Assembly (NCBI GenBank): GCA_009780025.1
Contig: WRAV01000022.1
Span: 1-37,202, forward strand
Length of the DNA stretch: 37,202 nt
Direction: 5' to 3'
Origin: Oscillospiraceae bacterium
GTDB lineage: Bacteria; Bacillota; Clostridia; Oscillospirales; Ruminococcaceae
The stretch's first letter is position 1. Each line of letters begins with the position of its first letter. Below are positions 1 to 8,353 of the stretch, in pieces. The position numbers were made by a program, and so were the translations under genes. A model generated the notes under the pieces. The model searched no databases, was not told the origin of the DNA, and was given only the letters and a program-made list of their open reading frames with translations.

Positions 1-92
1 AGCGAGGCCAGATGTTATGCGGGGGGGTTGAGGGGGATTCTTAAGGGGGCGCCACGGGGGGAAGCCCCCCGCGCCCCCTAAGTCGCTTTTTG

Positions 93-120
93 CTTACTTT
101 TTGGCGAGACAAAAAGTAAG
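93..120. repeat. Perfect inverted repeat, 11-bp arms
   Basis: Arms 93-103 and 110-120 are perfect reverse complements around a 6-base loop. Each arm ends in a T5/A5 run, so it could act as a bidirectional terminator for a gene left of the window. The bases before it (1-90) are G/C homopolymer-rich and show no gene. Confidence 0.6.
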
Positions 121-240
121 TGCCCCCGCGGCATGAGCGGTACATTAGCCCCAGCCCGCAGGCTGATTTAAAATTTGCTCTTGAACTTGACCTGAGCCCC
201 CGGAACTTCAGCACCAATTACGGAACGTCACTGGAAATCA

Positions 241-448
241 GCGGGCCGCGCAGGGGCACGGCCCCTACAACAGTCGTCTGTGGAGTTAGGCGGGACGCCC
301 GGATGTGCGGCCCCTACAATAGGCACGGGTGGGATAAAACCCCGACCACGCAACAACAGGCTCCCGGTAAGCCGCGGACGATTGAAAATCGCCCCTACAA
401 AAGTGTGTGTGGGATTAGACAGGCCGCCAGGGGCACGACACCTACAAA
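241..448. repeat. Cluster of palindromic intergenic repeats (CCCCTAC-ended)
   Basis: At least four short modules end in CCCCTACA (near 262, 310, 392, and a degenerate CACCTAC near 439). Several can fold, for example 379-383 with 387-391. They are the reverse orientation of the GTAGGGG elements seen elsewhere in the window. Long open frames across this block are products of the repeats and not believable genes. Nothing else is recognisable between 449 and 564. Confidence 0.7.
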
Positions 449-564
449 AACCCGCCTCAATATCTGCATACTGTAGTCAAAACCACGGAAGAGGGTGACG
501 AAAATGACGAAAGTGACGAAGATGACAGCATATATATGCAGAGGCTCGCGTCACTGATTACTCT

Positions 565-648
565 GTAGGGGCGGGGTTCTCCCGACTGGCTAATCGACAG
601 AGTGTTACGATAAAACACCGGTACGCGCATGGTCGCGTTCCCTACAAC
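565..648. repeat. GTAGGGG...CCCTAC palindromic repeat element
   Basis: The element starts GTAGGGGCGGGGTT and ends with CCCTAC near 647, so its ends are inverted copies. Its left half resembles the elements at 6597 and, in reverse, 18223-18249. It lies directly upstream of the glgP promoter. Confidence 0.7.
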
Positions 649-662
649 AGGGTACACCCATG

Positions 663-691
663 TTGACGGTAACTGGTATAAGATGTATACT
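663..691 (+). promoter_or_regulatory. SigA-type promoter of glgP
   Basis: TTGACG (663-668), a 17-base spacer and TATACT (686-691) form a near-consensus housekeeping promoter about 50 bases before the glgP start. Confidence 0.7.
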
Positions 692-742
692 GAGATTTAG
701 CAAAAAAGCAACTGGCAACAGATTTTCGGAGGAGGTTTGTCT

Positions 743-3151
743 ATGAAAACCAACTATACCAGTAAGGAGCTTTCCTCTCTCCTGCGCGAGAAGCTTACGG
801 GCCGCATGGGGGTGGGGGATGTCACTTTGGCGTCCAACGAACTGTACTATAGAGCCTGTGTGCGGGTTATTGACGACATCATGCTTAAAAACCGCACAAA
901 GTTTTGGGCCAAGAACTTGAGCAAAGGCAAGAAGCAGGTCTACTACCTCAGCATGGAATTTCTGCTAGGGCGCTCGCTGCGCAACGCCGTACACAATCTA
1001 GGCCTTGCCGAGCAGCTGCAGACCGCGCTGGCCGAGGACTTCGACATAAAGCTGGACACACTCTACGAGATGGAGCCGGACGCCGGCCTTGGCAACGGCG
1101 GTCTTGGCCGCTTGGCTGCCTGTTATCTGGATGCCGCCGCAAACGAAAAATACCTCTGTACCGGTTACTGCATTCTTTACGAGTTTGGAATCTTTAAGCA
1201 GAAGATAGTTGATGGCTGGCAGAGCGAACTGCCGGACAACTGGCTGCCCGGCGGGGAAAGCTGGCTTACGCCCAAGCCCGGCTACGAAGTGGAAATCCGC
1301 TTTGGCGGCCAGCTCCAAGAGTATTGGGAGGGCGAGCGGCATATTGTAAAGCACTCGGGTTACTCGACTGTGCTGGCAGTGCCTTACGACATTCACGTGC
1401 CGGGGTTTGGCGGCGAGGGCACCAGCCTCCTGCGGGTTTGGAAAGCCAAAAACATGTCGGGAATGGATATGGAATCCTTTAACCGCGGGGACTTTGCCGG
1501 CGCTTTTCAGCAGACCTTTTACGGTGAAGCGATAAGCAAGGTGCTTTACCCCAACGACAACCACCACGAGGGCAAAATCTTGCGGCTGCGTCAGCAATAT
1601 TTCTTGTGCGCGGCCTCGCTGTCGGACATATTCCGCAGGCACCTGGACGTCTACGGCAGCTTTGACAACTTCGCCGAGAAAAACGCAATACACATAAACG
1701 ACACCCACCCGACCCTCGCTATCCCCGAGATGATGCGATTCCTGCTAGACGACTGTGGCTACAGCTGGGAGACCGCCTGGCATACAGTCAAGAATACATT
1801 TGCCTACACCAACCATACTGTTATGAAGGAAGCCCTGGAAGTCTGGGACGCCGAGATGATCAAGAGCCTGCTGCCACGCATCTGGTCGATTATCCTCGAG
1901 ATAAACCGCAGGCACTGCCACAGCCTGTACACCGACCACCACAAAAATGACTGGGAAGTCGGCGCAATGTCCATCGTCCAGGGGGGCGGCGTGCATATGG
2001 CAAACCTGGCTGTGGTGGGCAGCCACAGCATAAACGGCGTCTCCAAGCTGCACTCGCAGATAATCAAGGACGAGGTCTTCCGGGGCTTCTACAACGTTTT
2101 CCCGGCAAAGTTCACCAATGTGACCAACGGGATTGCCTCCCGCCGCTGGCTGATGCAGGCTAACCCCAGCCTGACCGGGCTTATAAAAGACGCAATCGGC
2201 CCAGACTTCGCAGAAGACATCCGCAACCTGGAAAAGCTGCGCAGCTTCGAGAACGACACTGCCTTCCTCGAAAGTCTTGTCGCCAGCCGCCGGCAGAACA
2301 AAGAGCAGTTTTGCGCTATGATGAAGCATCGCCAGGGTATCATGCTTGACCCCGATTCCATCTTCGACGTGCAGGTCAAGCGGCTGCACGAGTACAAGCG
2401 CCAACAGCTTAACGCCCTCGAGATTATAGCCACTTATCAGCACCTCAAAGACAACCCCGGCGCAGACTTCCACCCACGCACCTATCTGTTTGGGGCAAAG
2501 GCGGCGCCCGGCTACTTCATGGCCAAACAAATTATCAAGCTGATCTGCACACTCTCAGACTTTATCGACAAAGACCCGGTGATAAGGGAAAAGATGCGTG
2601 TGGTCTTCATAGAGGACTACAATGTTTCCAAGATGGAAGCGCTGTTGCCGGCAAGTGACATATCCCAGCAGATTTCCCTGGCCGGAACCGAGGCCAGCGG
2701 CACCGGCAACATGAAGCTGATGCTCAACGGTGCGATTACACTTGGCACCATGGACGGCGCAAATGTGGAAATCCACGAGGTGGTAGGGGACGAGAATATC
2801 CTTATCTTCGGCATGACCGCCGACCAAGTTGAGGCTCGCCGGGCGCAGGGCTACAACCCCGGGCAGATATACGACAAAAACCCGGTTATCAAGCATGCCG
2901 TCGATGCGCTGGTAGGCGGCCTTGGGGAGGAGACTTTCCCTGACCTTTACGATATGCTAAAAGACACCGACTACTATATGGCTCTGACCGACTTCGATGA
3001 CTATCGCAGGGTGCGCGGTCTTTCCGGCGAGCTTTACACAGACAAATACCGCTGGCAGAAGATGTCCCTGCGCAACATCGCCGAGAGCGCGATATTCTGC
3101 GCCGACCGCTCGATAAATGATTACGCGGCTAAGATATGGGGGCTTAAATAA
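743..3151 (+). CDS. glgP: Glycogen/starch/alpha-glucan phosphorylase
   Basis: A protein of 802 residues, the usual length for GT35 phosphorylases, which release glucose-1-phosphate from the ends of alpha-1,4-glucans. The C-terminal half has the pyridoxal-phosphate signature EASGTGNMKLMLNG, with the cofactor lysine at about K658. The family motif DVQVKRLHEYKRQ and the N-terminal block NGGLGRLAACYLD are also present. The ATG at 743 is chosen because GGAGGAGG (728-735) ends 7 bases before it; a TTG two codons upstream is worse placed. It has its own SigA promoter. The next gene encodes a debranching-type GH13 enzyme, so the pair probably works together on storage or dietary glucan. Substrate preference (glycogen or maltodextrin) cannot be read from the sequence. 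Confidence 0.97.
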   Translation: MKTNYTSKELSSLLREKLTGRMGVGDVTLASNELYYRACVRVIDDIMLKNRTKFWAKNLSKGKKQVYYLSMEFLLGRSLRNAVHNLGLAEQLQTALAEDFDIKLDTLYEMEPDAGLGNGGLGRLAACYLDAAANEKYLCTGYCILYEFGIFKQKIVDGWQSELPDNWLPGGESWLTPKPGYEVEIRFGGQLQEYWEGERHIVKHSGYSTVLAVPYDIHVPGFGGEGTSLLRVWKAKNMSGMDMESFNRGDFAGAFQQTFYGEAISKVLYPNDNHHEGKILRLRQQYFLCAASLSDIFRRHLDVYGSFDNFAEKNAIHINDTHPTLAIPEMMRFLLDDCGYSWETAWHTVKNTFAYTNHTVMKEALEVWDAEMIKSLLPRIWSIILEINRRHCHSLYTDHHKNDWEVGAMSIVQGGGVHMANLAVVGSHSINGVSKLHSQIIKDEVFRGFYNVFPAKFTNVTNGIASRRWLMQANPSLTGLIKDAIGPDFAEDIRNLEKLRSFENDTAFLESLVASRRQNKEQFCAMMKHRQGIMLDPDSIFDVQVKRLHEYKRQQLNALEIIATYQHLKDNPGADFHPRTYLFGAKAAPGYFMAKQIIKLICTLSDFIDKDPVIREKMRVVFIEDYNVSKMEALLPASDISQQISLAGTEASGTGNMKLMLNGAITLGTMDGANVEIHEVVGDENILIFGMTADQVEARRAQGYNPGQIYDKNPVIKHAVDALVGGLGEETFPDLYDMLKDTDYYMALTDFDDYRRVRGLSGELYTDKYRWQKMSLRNIAESAIFCADRSINDYAAKIWGLK

Positions 3152-3157
3152 TTGTAT

Positions 3158-3385
3158 GTAGGGGCCGCGCCCCCGCGCGGCCCGCCGTCTACACACACCT
3201 GCCGTTGTAGGGGCGATTATCAATCGCCCGCGGTTTATCGCGAACCTGCCGTTGTAGGGTCGGATTTTTCCATGTCTGTTTAGGTTTGTTCGTCGTTGTA
3301 GGGGACGCGCCCCCGTGCGTCCCGCCGTTTTATTGTGACGCTCTGTTAATTGGCCGGAACGCGCGGGGGCGCGTCCCCTACACAA
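3158..3385. repeat. Intergenic block of GTAGGGG/CCCCTAC palindromic repeats
   Basis: Three forward copies begin GTAGGG (3158, near 3207, near 3297), with a shorter one near 3255. The block ends with a reverse copy ending CCCCTAC at about 3382. The part from about 3297 to 3382 runs from GTAGGGGACGCGCCCC through TTAATTGGCC to GCGTCCCCTAC. The same ordered parts recur inside purL at 16013-16148. The block fills the gap between glgP and the GH13 gene. Confidence 0.75.
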
Positions 3386-3399
3386 CCGGAGGTCACCAC

Positions 3400-5268
3400 A
3401 TGCCGCAAACCCCATACTACGACAGCCGCGACCCCGAGTGCAAGTCTCCCTTCGGCGCACTAAAAACCGGAGAAGAGGCGACTATAACTTTGCGCTTGCC
3501 CAAGAGTATGGGTGCCTGCCACCCCACCCTTGCCCTTCAATCGGCAGAGGGGGGAGAGCCCATCAACCTACCAATGGCCCTGAACAGAATGGAACGAACC
3601 TGCAACGTTTTTGGGGCAGTGTTTGCCTGGCACTCGCCCCGGATATGGTTCTACCACTTCGAGCTGGCCGGCATGGACTGCCACCAAACCATCATGCGCG
3701 GTCCGGACGGCAAAGCTGTGCTTGGAACCGGCGGCGGCTGGCAGCTGACTGTCTACGACGCGCGGATGCAAACCCCTGCCTGCCTGCGCGAAGGTGTTAT
3801 ATACCAAATATTCCCGGATAGGTTTTGCAACAGCGGGCAGCCAAAACAGGGTGTACCGGAAGGGCGAATCTTTCGCGATGACTGGCAGGGCGTACCTGAA
3901 TGGCGGCCCACCCCCGAGGGCAAGGTGCTAAACAACGACTACTTCGGCGGCGACCTCGCGGGTGTTGCCCAAAAGCTAGATTATCTGGTCAGCTTGGGGG
4001 TAAGCTGCATATACTTAAACCCGATCTTCGAGGCGCACTCCAACCATCGCTACAACACCGCCGACTACCTCAAGATCGACCCGATGCTGGGTAACGAGGA
4101 GGACTTTGCCACCCTCTGTGCCACCGCCCGGGAAAAGGGGATAGCTGTAATACTCGACGGCGTTTTTAGCCACACTGGCAGCGACTCGGTCTACTTCAAC
4201 CGGGAGGGCCGGTACGGCGAGGGCGGGGCTTATCGAGACAAGGCCAGCCCCTACTACGACTGGTTTCGGTTTTACGACTGGCCGGACGGTTACGAGAGCT
4301 GGTGGGGCTTTTACACCCTGCCCAATGTTGAGGAGCAGAGCTCAGGCTACCTAGAGTTTATTGCCGGAGAAGGCGGCGTGGCCGAAAAATGGCTGCGACT
4401 GGGTGCGTCCGGCTACCGGCTGGATGTGGCCGACGAACTGCCCGACGTCTTCCTGGATGCGCTATATGCCCGGGTTAAGGCTCATAGCCCCGACTGTGCC
4501 GTTATAGGCGAGGTCTGGGAGGACGCCTCCAATAAAGTGAGCTACGGCTACCGACGCCGTTACCTGCTGGGCGCTCAGATGGACAGTGTGATGAACTACC
4601 CATTCAAGGATGCGCTTCTGTGGTATATTCGCCACGGCGGGGGAGAGGGCCTGCTCGGGGCAATTATGACCGTGCTGGAAAACTATCCGCCCCCGGTTAT
4701 CAGCGCGCTGATGAACTCACTTTCCACCCACGACACCATGCGAGCTATCACTGCCCTGGGAGGCGAGCCGCTGGGCAACCACGACCGCGCTTGGCAGCGG
4801 GACCACCACACCCTTACCCAGGAGCAGTATTGGCGGGGCCGCCACCTGTTTGCCCTTGCCAGCATAGTGCAGTTTGGGCTGCCGGGTATCCCCTGCATTT
4901 ACTACGGGGACGAGGCAGGTATGAGCGGCTACAAAGACCCGTTTAACCGGGCCTGCTACCCTTGGGGGCAAGAAGACACCGGGCTTCGGGACTTTATCGG
5001 GATTTTGGGCAGGGTGCGCGCCGAGCACCGGATATTTGCAACTGCGGAGTTCTTGCCGGTCACCTTCTCGGATGAGGTCTGCTCATTCGTTCGCCGCAGT
5101 GAGGATGGGCAGACAGCTATCCTGTTTGCCGTCAATCGCTCGGACCGGGAGCAGGCGCTGCTGCTGCCCGAAGGCTTCGGGGAGGCGCGTGTACTAGCTA
5201 TCTACGGCAAGTACAAAGGGGGGGCTCTCTCTCCGCTTAGCGGGGTGGTGCTGCTTTGCAGAAAATAA
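3400..5268 (+). CDS. GH13 alpha-glucan hydrolase, neopullulanase / cyclomaltodextrinase type
   Basis: A protein of 622 residues. Residues 1-120 look like the N-terminal beta domain of neopullulanase-type enzymes, and the catalytic barrel starts near GVIYQIFPDRF (132-142). Conserved GH13 blocks are visible: DGVFSHTG, GYRLDVADE with the nucleophile Asp342, GEVWE with the acid/base Glu371, and STHDT with Asp445. There is no signal peptide, so it should act in the cytoplasm on maltodextrins, cyclodextrins or glycogen branches. The start at 3400 is set by GGAGG at 3388-3392; upstream reading would run through repeat sequence. It lies downstream of glgP in the same direction with no clear promoter in between. 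The exact specificity within GH13 is uncertain. Confidence 0.92.
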   Translation: MPQTPYYDSRDPECKSPFGALKTGEEATITLRLPKSMGACHPTLALQSAEGGEPINLPMALNRMERTCNVFGAVFAWHSPRIWFYHFELAGMDCHQTIMRGPDGKAVLGTGGGWQLTVYDARMQTPACLREGVIYQIFPDRFCNSGQPKQGVPEGRIFRDDWQGVPEWRPTPEGKVLNNDYFGGDLAGVAQKLDYLVSLGVSCIYLNPIFEAHSNHRYNTADYLKIDPMLGNEEDFATLCATAREKGIAVILDGVFSHTGSDSVYFNREGRYGEGGAYRDKASPYYDWFRFYDWPDGYESWWGFYTLPNVEEQSSGYLEFIAGEGGVAEKWLRLGASGYRLDVADELPDVFLDALYARVKAHSPDCAVIGEVWEDASNKVSYGYRRRYLLGAQMDSVMNYPFKDALLWYIRHGGGEGLLGAIMTVLENYPPPVISALMNSLSTHDTMRAITALGGEPLGNHDRAWQRDHHTLTQEQYWRGRHLFALASIVQFGLPGIPCIYYGDEAGMSGYKDPFNRACYPWGQEDTGLRDFIGILGRVRAEHRIFATAEFLPVTFSDEVCSFVRRSEDGQTAILFAVNRSDREQALLLPEGFGEARVLAIYGKYKGGALSPLSGVVLLCRK

Positions 5269-5291
5269 CAAATAAACAATAGCCGAGAGTA

Positions 5292-5334
5292 ACGCCCGCA
5301 AAGACCGCGAATTTTACGGTTTTTGCGGGTGTTG
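5292..5334 (+). terminator. Hairpin after the GH13 gene
   Basis: An imperfect inverted repeat, CGCCCGCAAA.GACCG pairing with CGGT.TTTGCGGGTG, lies about 25 bases after the GH13 stop codon. T-rich sequence follows near 5339. It probably ends the glucan transcript. Confidence 0.55.
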
Positions 5335-5372
5335 CTGCGTTTTTAGGCGGCTGCTTACAATGTACCAAAGCC

Positions 5373-5399
5373 ACACTTTGGTCCCGTACGGCATATATT
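5373..5399 (+). promoter_or_regulatory. Possible sporulation (SigK/SigE-like) promoter
   Basis: AC (5373-5374), 17 bases, then CATATATT (5392-5399) fits the loose mother-cell pattern AC-N15-17-CATAnnnT, 37 bases before the Cys-rich gene. A poor SigA alternative is TTGCTG-N18-TACAAT just upstream. The pattern is short and may occur by chance. Confidence 0.3.
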
Positions 5400-5435
5400 G
5401 GTCTTGAACGTGAAATGAAAGGAGGTCAAACGAAT

Positions 5436-5699
5436 ATGTGTAACAAAGATTGTTGTAATCGCAAAGTTGTTAGCTGTCAGCGCAGCTGCGAGTGCCGCCA
5501 CGTGGAGAGAGTTGTATGTCGCCGCGTAAGGGAGAAGGAGTGCAGGCCAATATGCCGCCGCACCGAGGAAATCCGCGGTAACTGGCAAAACTGTGGTCGC
5601 GTTGGTCATTCCAGTGGCGGAAGCTGCCAGAACAGCGGATTTGAAGGCGCCGGCGAGTGGATCGACAATGGGCAGGAAGACGACTGCTCTCAGGGCTAA
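5436..5699 (+). CDS. Small cysteine- and arginine-rich protein of unknown function
   Basis: An 87-residue protein starting MCNKDCCNRK, with 12 cysteines spread along it, many Arg residues in the first half and a Gly/Ser/Asp-rich tail. No signal peptide, membrane segment or recognised domain is visible. The start at 5436 is supported by AAAGGAGG at 5418-5425. It stands alone between a terminator-like hairpin and a strong terminator, so it is probably monocistronic. Cys-rich small proteins of this kind are common in spore coats. A coat or crust role is an inference, strengthened slightly by the SigK-like motif upstream. It could also bind metal. Confidence 0.7.
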   Translation: MCNKDCCNRKVVSCQRSCECRHVERVVCRRVREKECRPICRRTEEIRGNWQNCGRVGHSSGGSCQNSGFEGAGEWIDNGQEDDCSQG

Positions 5700-5740
5700 T
5701 AGCCGCTTGATTTTTGCTCATAGGTATATAGCGTAAATAC

Positions 5741-5787
5741 ACAAGCCGGCGCACCCTTGGCAGACTGTCAAGGGTGCGCCGGTTTGT
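5741..5787. terminator. Strong bidirectional terminator hairpin
   Basis: Arms 5741-5759 and 5769-5787 pair over 19 bases with a single G-U pair and a 9-base loop. The ACAA/TTGT ends give short U-rich tails. It sits between the Cys-rich gene (plus) and the end of rluB (minus) and can serve both. Confidence 0.8.
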
Positions 5788-5821
5788 ACAGTGTTTTACT
5801 TCCAAAACGTTGGCTACAGGT

Positions 5822-6562
5822 TTACTTGGTTGCTCCGCGCAGTGCAAGTAGCTCAGCCGGTGTAAGCTGACGCCATTTTCCGGGGGCCAGCATTCCAAGC
5901 TTCACTGGGCCTACGGCAGTTCGCCGCAACCGCGAGACTTCGAGCCCCACCGCGTCGCACATTTTTCTCACCTGTCGGTTGCGTCCCTCGTATATGGTCA
6001 GCTGCAAGACGCTGCGCCCCGGCTCTGAGCTTATCACATGGACCTTGGCTGGCAGAGTGGGGCGGTACTCGCCCTCAATCTTGACGCCGGTGCTTAGGGC
6101 AATCAGCTGCTCTTCAACCACCGCACTGCGAACGCTTACACGATAGGTCTTGCCAATTTGGCCGCGTGGGTGGGCCAGCGCGTTAGCCAGCTCGCCGTCA
6201 CTTGTAAGCAGGAGCAGCCCCTCGCTGTTGCGATCCAGCCGCCCAACAGGGTAGACCCGTACAGGCACGCCGTCAAGCAGGTCCATCACCGATTTGCGCC
6301 CCTGCTCATCGCTGGTGGTGGTAATGACTCCGCGCGGCTTGTGGAGCATGATAGTGATCGGTTTGTCCTGCTTTTTTAAGTCAACTTTTTTTCCGTCAAT
6401 CGCGATAATATCCCGCCTGGGGTTGACCGGTTGGCCCGGCTGGCAGGGACGGCCATTTACCTGTACACGTCCGGCCGCTACCGCCTCTTCGGCTTTGCGG
6501 CGGGAAAGTACACCATACTGTGAAAGTATCTTTTGAATTCTGCCTGGGCCGTAATGCGTCAT
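5822..6562 (-). CDS. rluB: RsuA/RluB-family 23S/16S rRNA pseudouridine synthase
   Basis: A protein of 246 residues. An S4 RNA-binding domain (about 5-55) is followed by the pseudouridine synthase domain, with the family motif GRLDRNSEGLLLLTSDGE carrying the catalytic Asp110. YEGRNRQVRKM near the C-terminus is also typical. It should isomerise a uridine in ribosomal RNA, and the RluB assignment rather than RsuA rests on gene context. AAAGGAAG precedes the ATG at 6562 by about 6 bases. It is the last gene of the long minus-strand cluster. In B. subtilis rluB also lies with dacB and scpAB. Confidence 0.92.
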   Translation of the reverse strand: MTHYGPGRIQKILSQYGVLSRRKAEEAVAAGRVQVNGRPCQPGQPVNPRRDIIAIDGKKVDLKKQDKPITIMLHKPRGVITTTSDEQGRKSVMDLLDGVPVRVYPVGRLDRNSEGLLLLTSDGELANALAHPRGQIGKTYRVSVRSAVVEEQLIALSTGVKIEGEYRPTLPAKVHVISSEPGRSVLQLTIYEGRNRQVRKMCDAVGLEVSRLRRTAVGPVKLGMLAPGKWRQLTPAELLALRGATK

Positions 6563-6596
6563 GTTTTACTTCCTTTGCATTTGTTGTATACGTTAT

Positions 6597-6689
6597 GTAG
6601 GGGCGGGGTTATCCCGCCAGCGGTGCGTGCAAGTGTAAATGAGCCTGCCCTTCGGTTGGTGGCGGTCGGGGATGGAACCCCGACCCTAC
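6597..6689. repeat. GTAGGGG...CCCTAC repeat between rluB and dacF
   Basis: The element starts GTAGGGGCGGGGTTATCCCGCC and ends GACCCTAC. An internal hairpin pairs GTCGGGG (6665-6671) with CCCCGAC (6678-6684). The 20 bases at 6599-6618 recur with one mismatch inside purL at 15022-15041. Confidence 0.75.
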
Positions 6690-6697
6690 AAAACAAC

Positions 6698-7840
6698 CTA
6701 TCCCAGCCAGTCGGCTACCTTGTCCAGCAGCCCCTTCTTTTCGGGATAGAGCAGTGGGATGTTCTCCCCGGCTGCCAACGGCAGGGTAAACAACTTCTCG
6801 TCACCCAGGAATATATCGGCCTCGCCCAGGTACTGCCCCTCGTTGACAGGTGCGTAGACAAAGCTGGGCAGGCGCAGCTGGTATCGAATCTCCGGGCCAT
6901 CTTCGGGTATGGCAGCATTTGCCTGATCTATGGGTAATGCGCGCACTTGGCTGGCAGTACCGCCCACCACCGGCACACTGCTGCCCTCCAGCCCCTGAGC
7001 CAAATCCTGCACGGTGAGCTGTGCAAAGAAGCGGTCGTAGAGATTCTTGTGTGTGCTCCAGTCGTCGGGGCAGCCCAGAGTTACGCAGATGAGCTCAACG
7101 CCATCTCGCCTAGCGGCAGACACCAAACAGCGCCCGGACTTCTTAGTAAAGCCGGTCTTTACGCCAAATGCACCGTCATAAGAACTAAGCAGCCTGTTGT
7201 GGTTTTTTAGCCAGCGGTTGTGTGGCGGGTTGCCGAAGCTTGTCCGTAGCTTGTACTGAGAGCATATGCCCACAAAGGCTTCGTTGGCGATGGCTTCCCG
7301 GGCGAGCAGAGCCATGTCATAGGCGGTCGAGTAGTGGTTTTCACCGTCCAGGCCGGAAGGGGTCTCGAAACTTGAGTTCGTCATTCCTATGGACTGTGCC
7401 CGCTCATTCATCAGAGCGGCAAACTCCGGGATATTACCCGAGATGCGCACAGCAGTCGCGTTGGCAGCGTCATTGCCCGAGTGGAGCAACATTCCCACCG
7501 CAAGGGCGTGTAGGGAGACCAGGTCACCTTCCCTCAAACCCATGGATGAGCCCTCTACCTTTATGGCTAGGGGGTCGACTTCAAACATCTCTTCGGCGCC
7601 TTCCTGCTCAAGGGCCAGCAGGGAAGTCATGATTTTGGTGGTGCTGGCCATGGGCAGCTGTTTATGCTCGTTCTGGGCAAAGAGCACCCGCCCGGTTGCC
7701 GCGTCAATCACGACAGCGGCCTTGGCCCCAACCTCGAAGCTGCCGGACTGCTCCCCAACAGCGGGGACGCTCAGGGCAAAAATCATGGCCAAGCAAAGCA
7801 AGGCGATGAATATCTTGCGCTTATCACATATTTGGCACAT
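6698..7840 (-). CDS. dacF: D-alanyl-D-alanine carboxypeptidase (DacF/PBP5-like, S11 family)
   Basis: A protein of 380 residues. A Sec signal peptide (residues 6-29, cut near AVG-E) exports it. The three penicillin-binding motifs are present: S66-T-T-K69, S121-G-N and K228-T-G. It removes the terminal D-Ala from peptidoglycan stem peptides outside the membrane, which limits cross-linking and, in spore formers, helps make cortex. A C-terminal beta domain (about 270-365) and a short amphipathic tail (LLDKVADWLG) suggest peripheral membrane attachment. The ATG at 7840 is preferred over a GTG at 7861 because GGGAG lies about 10 bases before it. A gap of about 100 bases separates it from gerW. The dacF or dacB label is by family only. 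Confidence 0.94.
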   Translation of the reverse strand: MCQICDKRKIFIALLCLAMIFALSVPAVGEQSGSFEVGAKAAVVIDAATGRVLFAQNEHKQLPMASTTKIMTSLLALEQEGAEEMFEVDPLAIKVEGSSMGLREGDLVSLHALAVGMLLHSGNDAANATAVRISGNIPEFAALMNERAQSIGMTNSSFETPSGLDGENHYSTAYDMALLAREAIANEAFVGICSQYKLRTSFGNPPHNRWLKNHNRLLSSYDGAFGVKTGFTKKSGRCLVSAARRDGVELICVTLGCPDDWSTHKNLYDRFFAQLTVQDLAQGLEGSSVPVVGGTASQVRALPIDQANAAIPEDGPEIRYQLRLPSFVYAPVNEGQYLGEADIFLGDEKLFTLPLAAGENIPLLYPEKKGLLDKVADWLG

Positions 7841-7942
7841 TTTTTCAACTCTCCCACACACAAGCTTTTCCTAGAGTATTTCCTGGAAGTCGATTATCTT
7901 GCATGGGAGTATAAGGGTGTTGCACACAAACGCAGATTATTA

Positions 7943-8353
7943 TTATTCTTCTTCGCTGCCTTCGCTATCGTCGTCTTTCTCTTTGCTCTTTTTGACCATA
8001 CCGATTACTTTGTCCAGCAGGCCGGGCACGGCGTTTACGATTCTGTCGGCGGTGTTTTCGGCGGTCTGCATCTGCAAAAGGCTGACATCTCCGCCGTTTA
8101 TTACAAGGAAAGCCAGCGGCTGAATAGTAACCCCGCCGCCGGTGCCGCCGCCGAACAGATCTTTAGGTTTTTCGGTAGGCAGGTCACTCCCGCCTGAGCA
8201 GTAGCCAAAGCTCACCTTGGAAATAGGGATGATAACGATCCCCTCACCGGTAGTGATAGGCTCGCCCACAATGGTGTTGACGTCAACTAAGGAACGCAAA
8301 CTATTTAGCGCCGACTGAGTAAAATCACTTATGGGATGCTGTTGCTGGCTCAT
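7943..8353 (-). CDS. gerW: GerW/YtfJ-family sporulation protein
   Basis: A protein of 136 residues with the conserved core VGEPITTGEGIVIIPISKVS, then Gly-rich FGGGTGGGVTIQPLAFLVI, and a charged tail. The family (B. subtilis YtfJ/GerW) is made in the forespore and is needed for germination with some germinants. The ATG at 8353 has AAAGGTGG 8 bases upstream; the GTG at 8365 lies inside that ribosome site and is rejected. Its first 29 bases overlap the end of the DUF2953 gene, so the two are probably translationally coupled. Most clostridia keep this gene pair. Confidence 0.92.
   Translation of the reverse strand: MSQQQHPISDFTQSALNSLRSLVDVNTIVGEPITTGEGIVIIPISKVSFGYCSGGSDLPTEKPKDLFGGGTGGGVTIQPLAFLVINGGDVSLLQMQTAENTADRIVNAVPGLLDKVIGMVKKSKEKDDDSEGSEEE

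Noticed and set aside
120-476. An open frame of 118 codons at the left edge
   Set aside because: It runs through the palindromic repeats, has no ribosome site and gives low-complexity Pro/Arg/Thr sequence.
998-1708. A long minus-strand frame opposite glgP
   Set aside because: It is the complement of a strongly conserved GC-rich gene; its protein has no family features.
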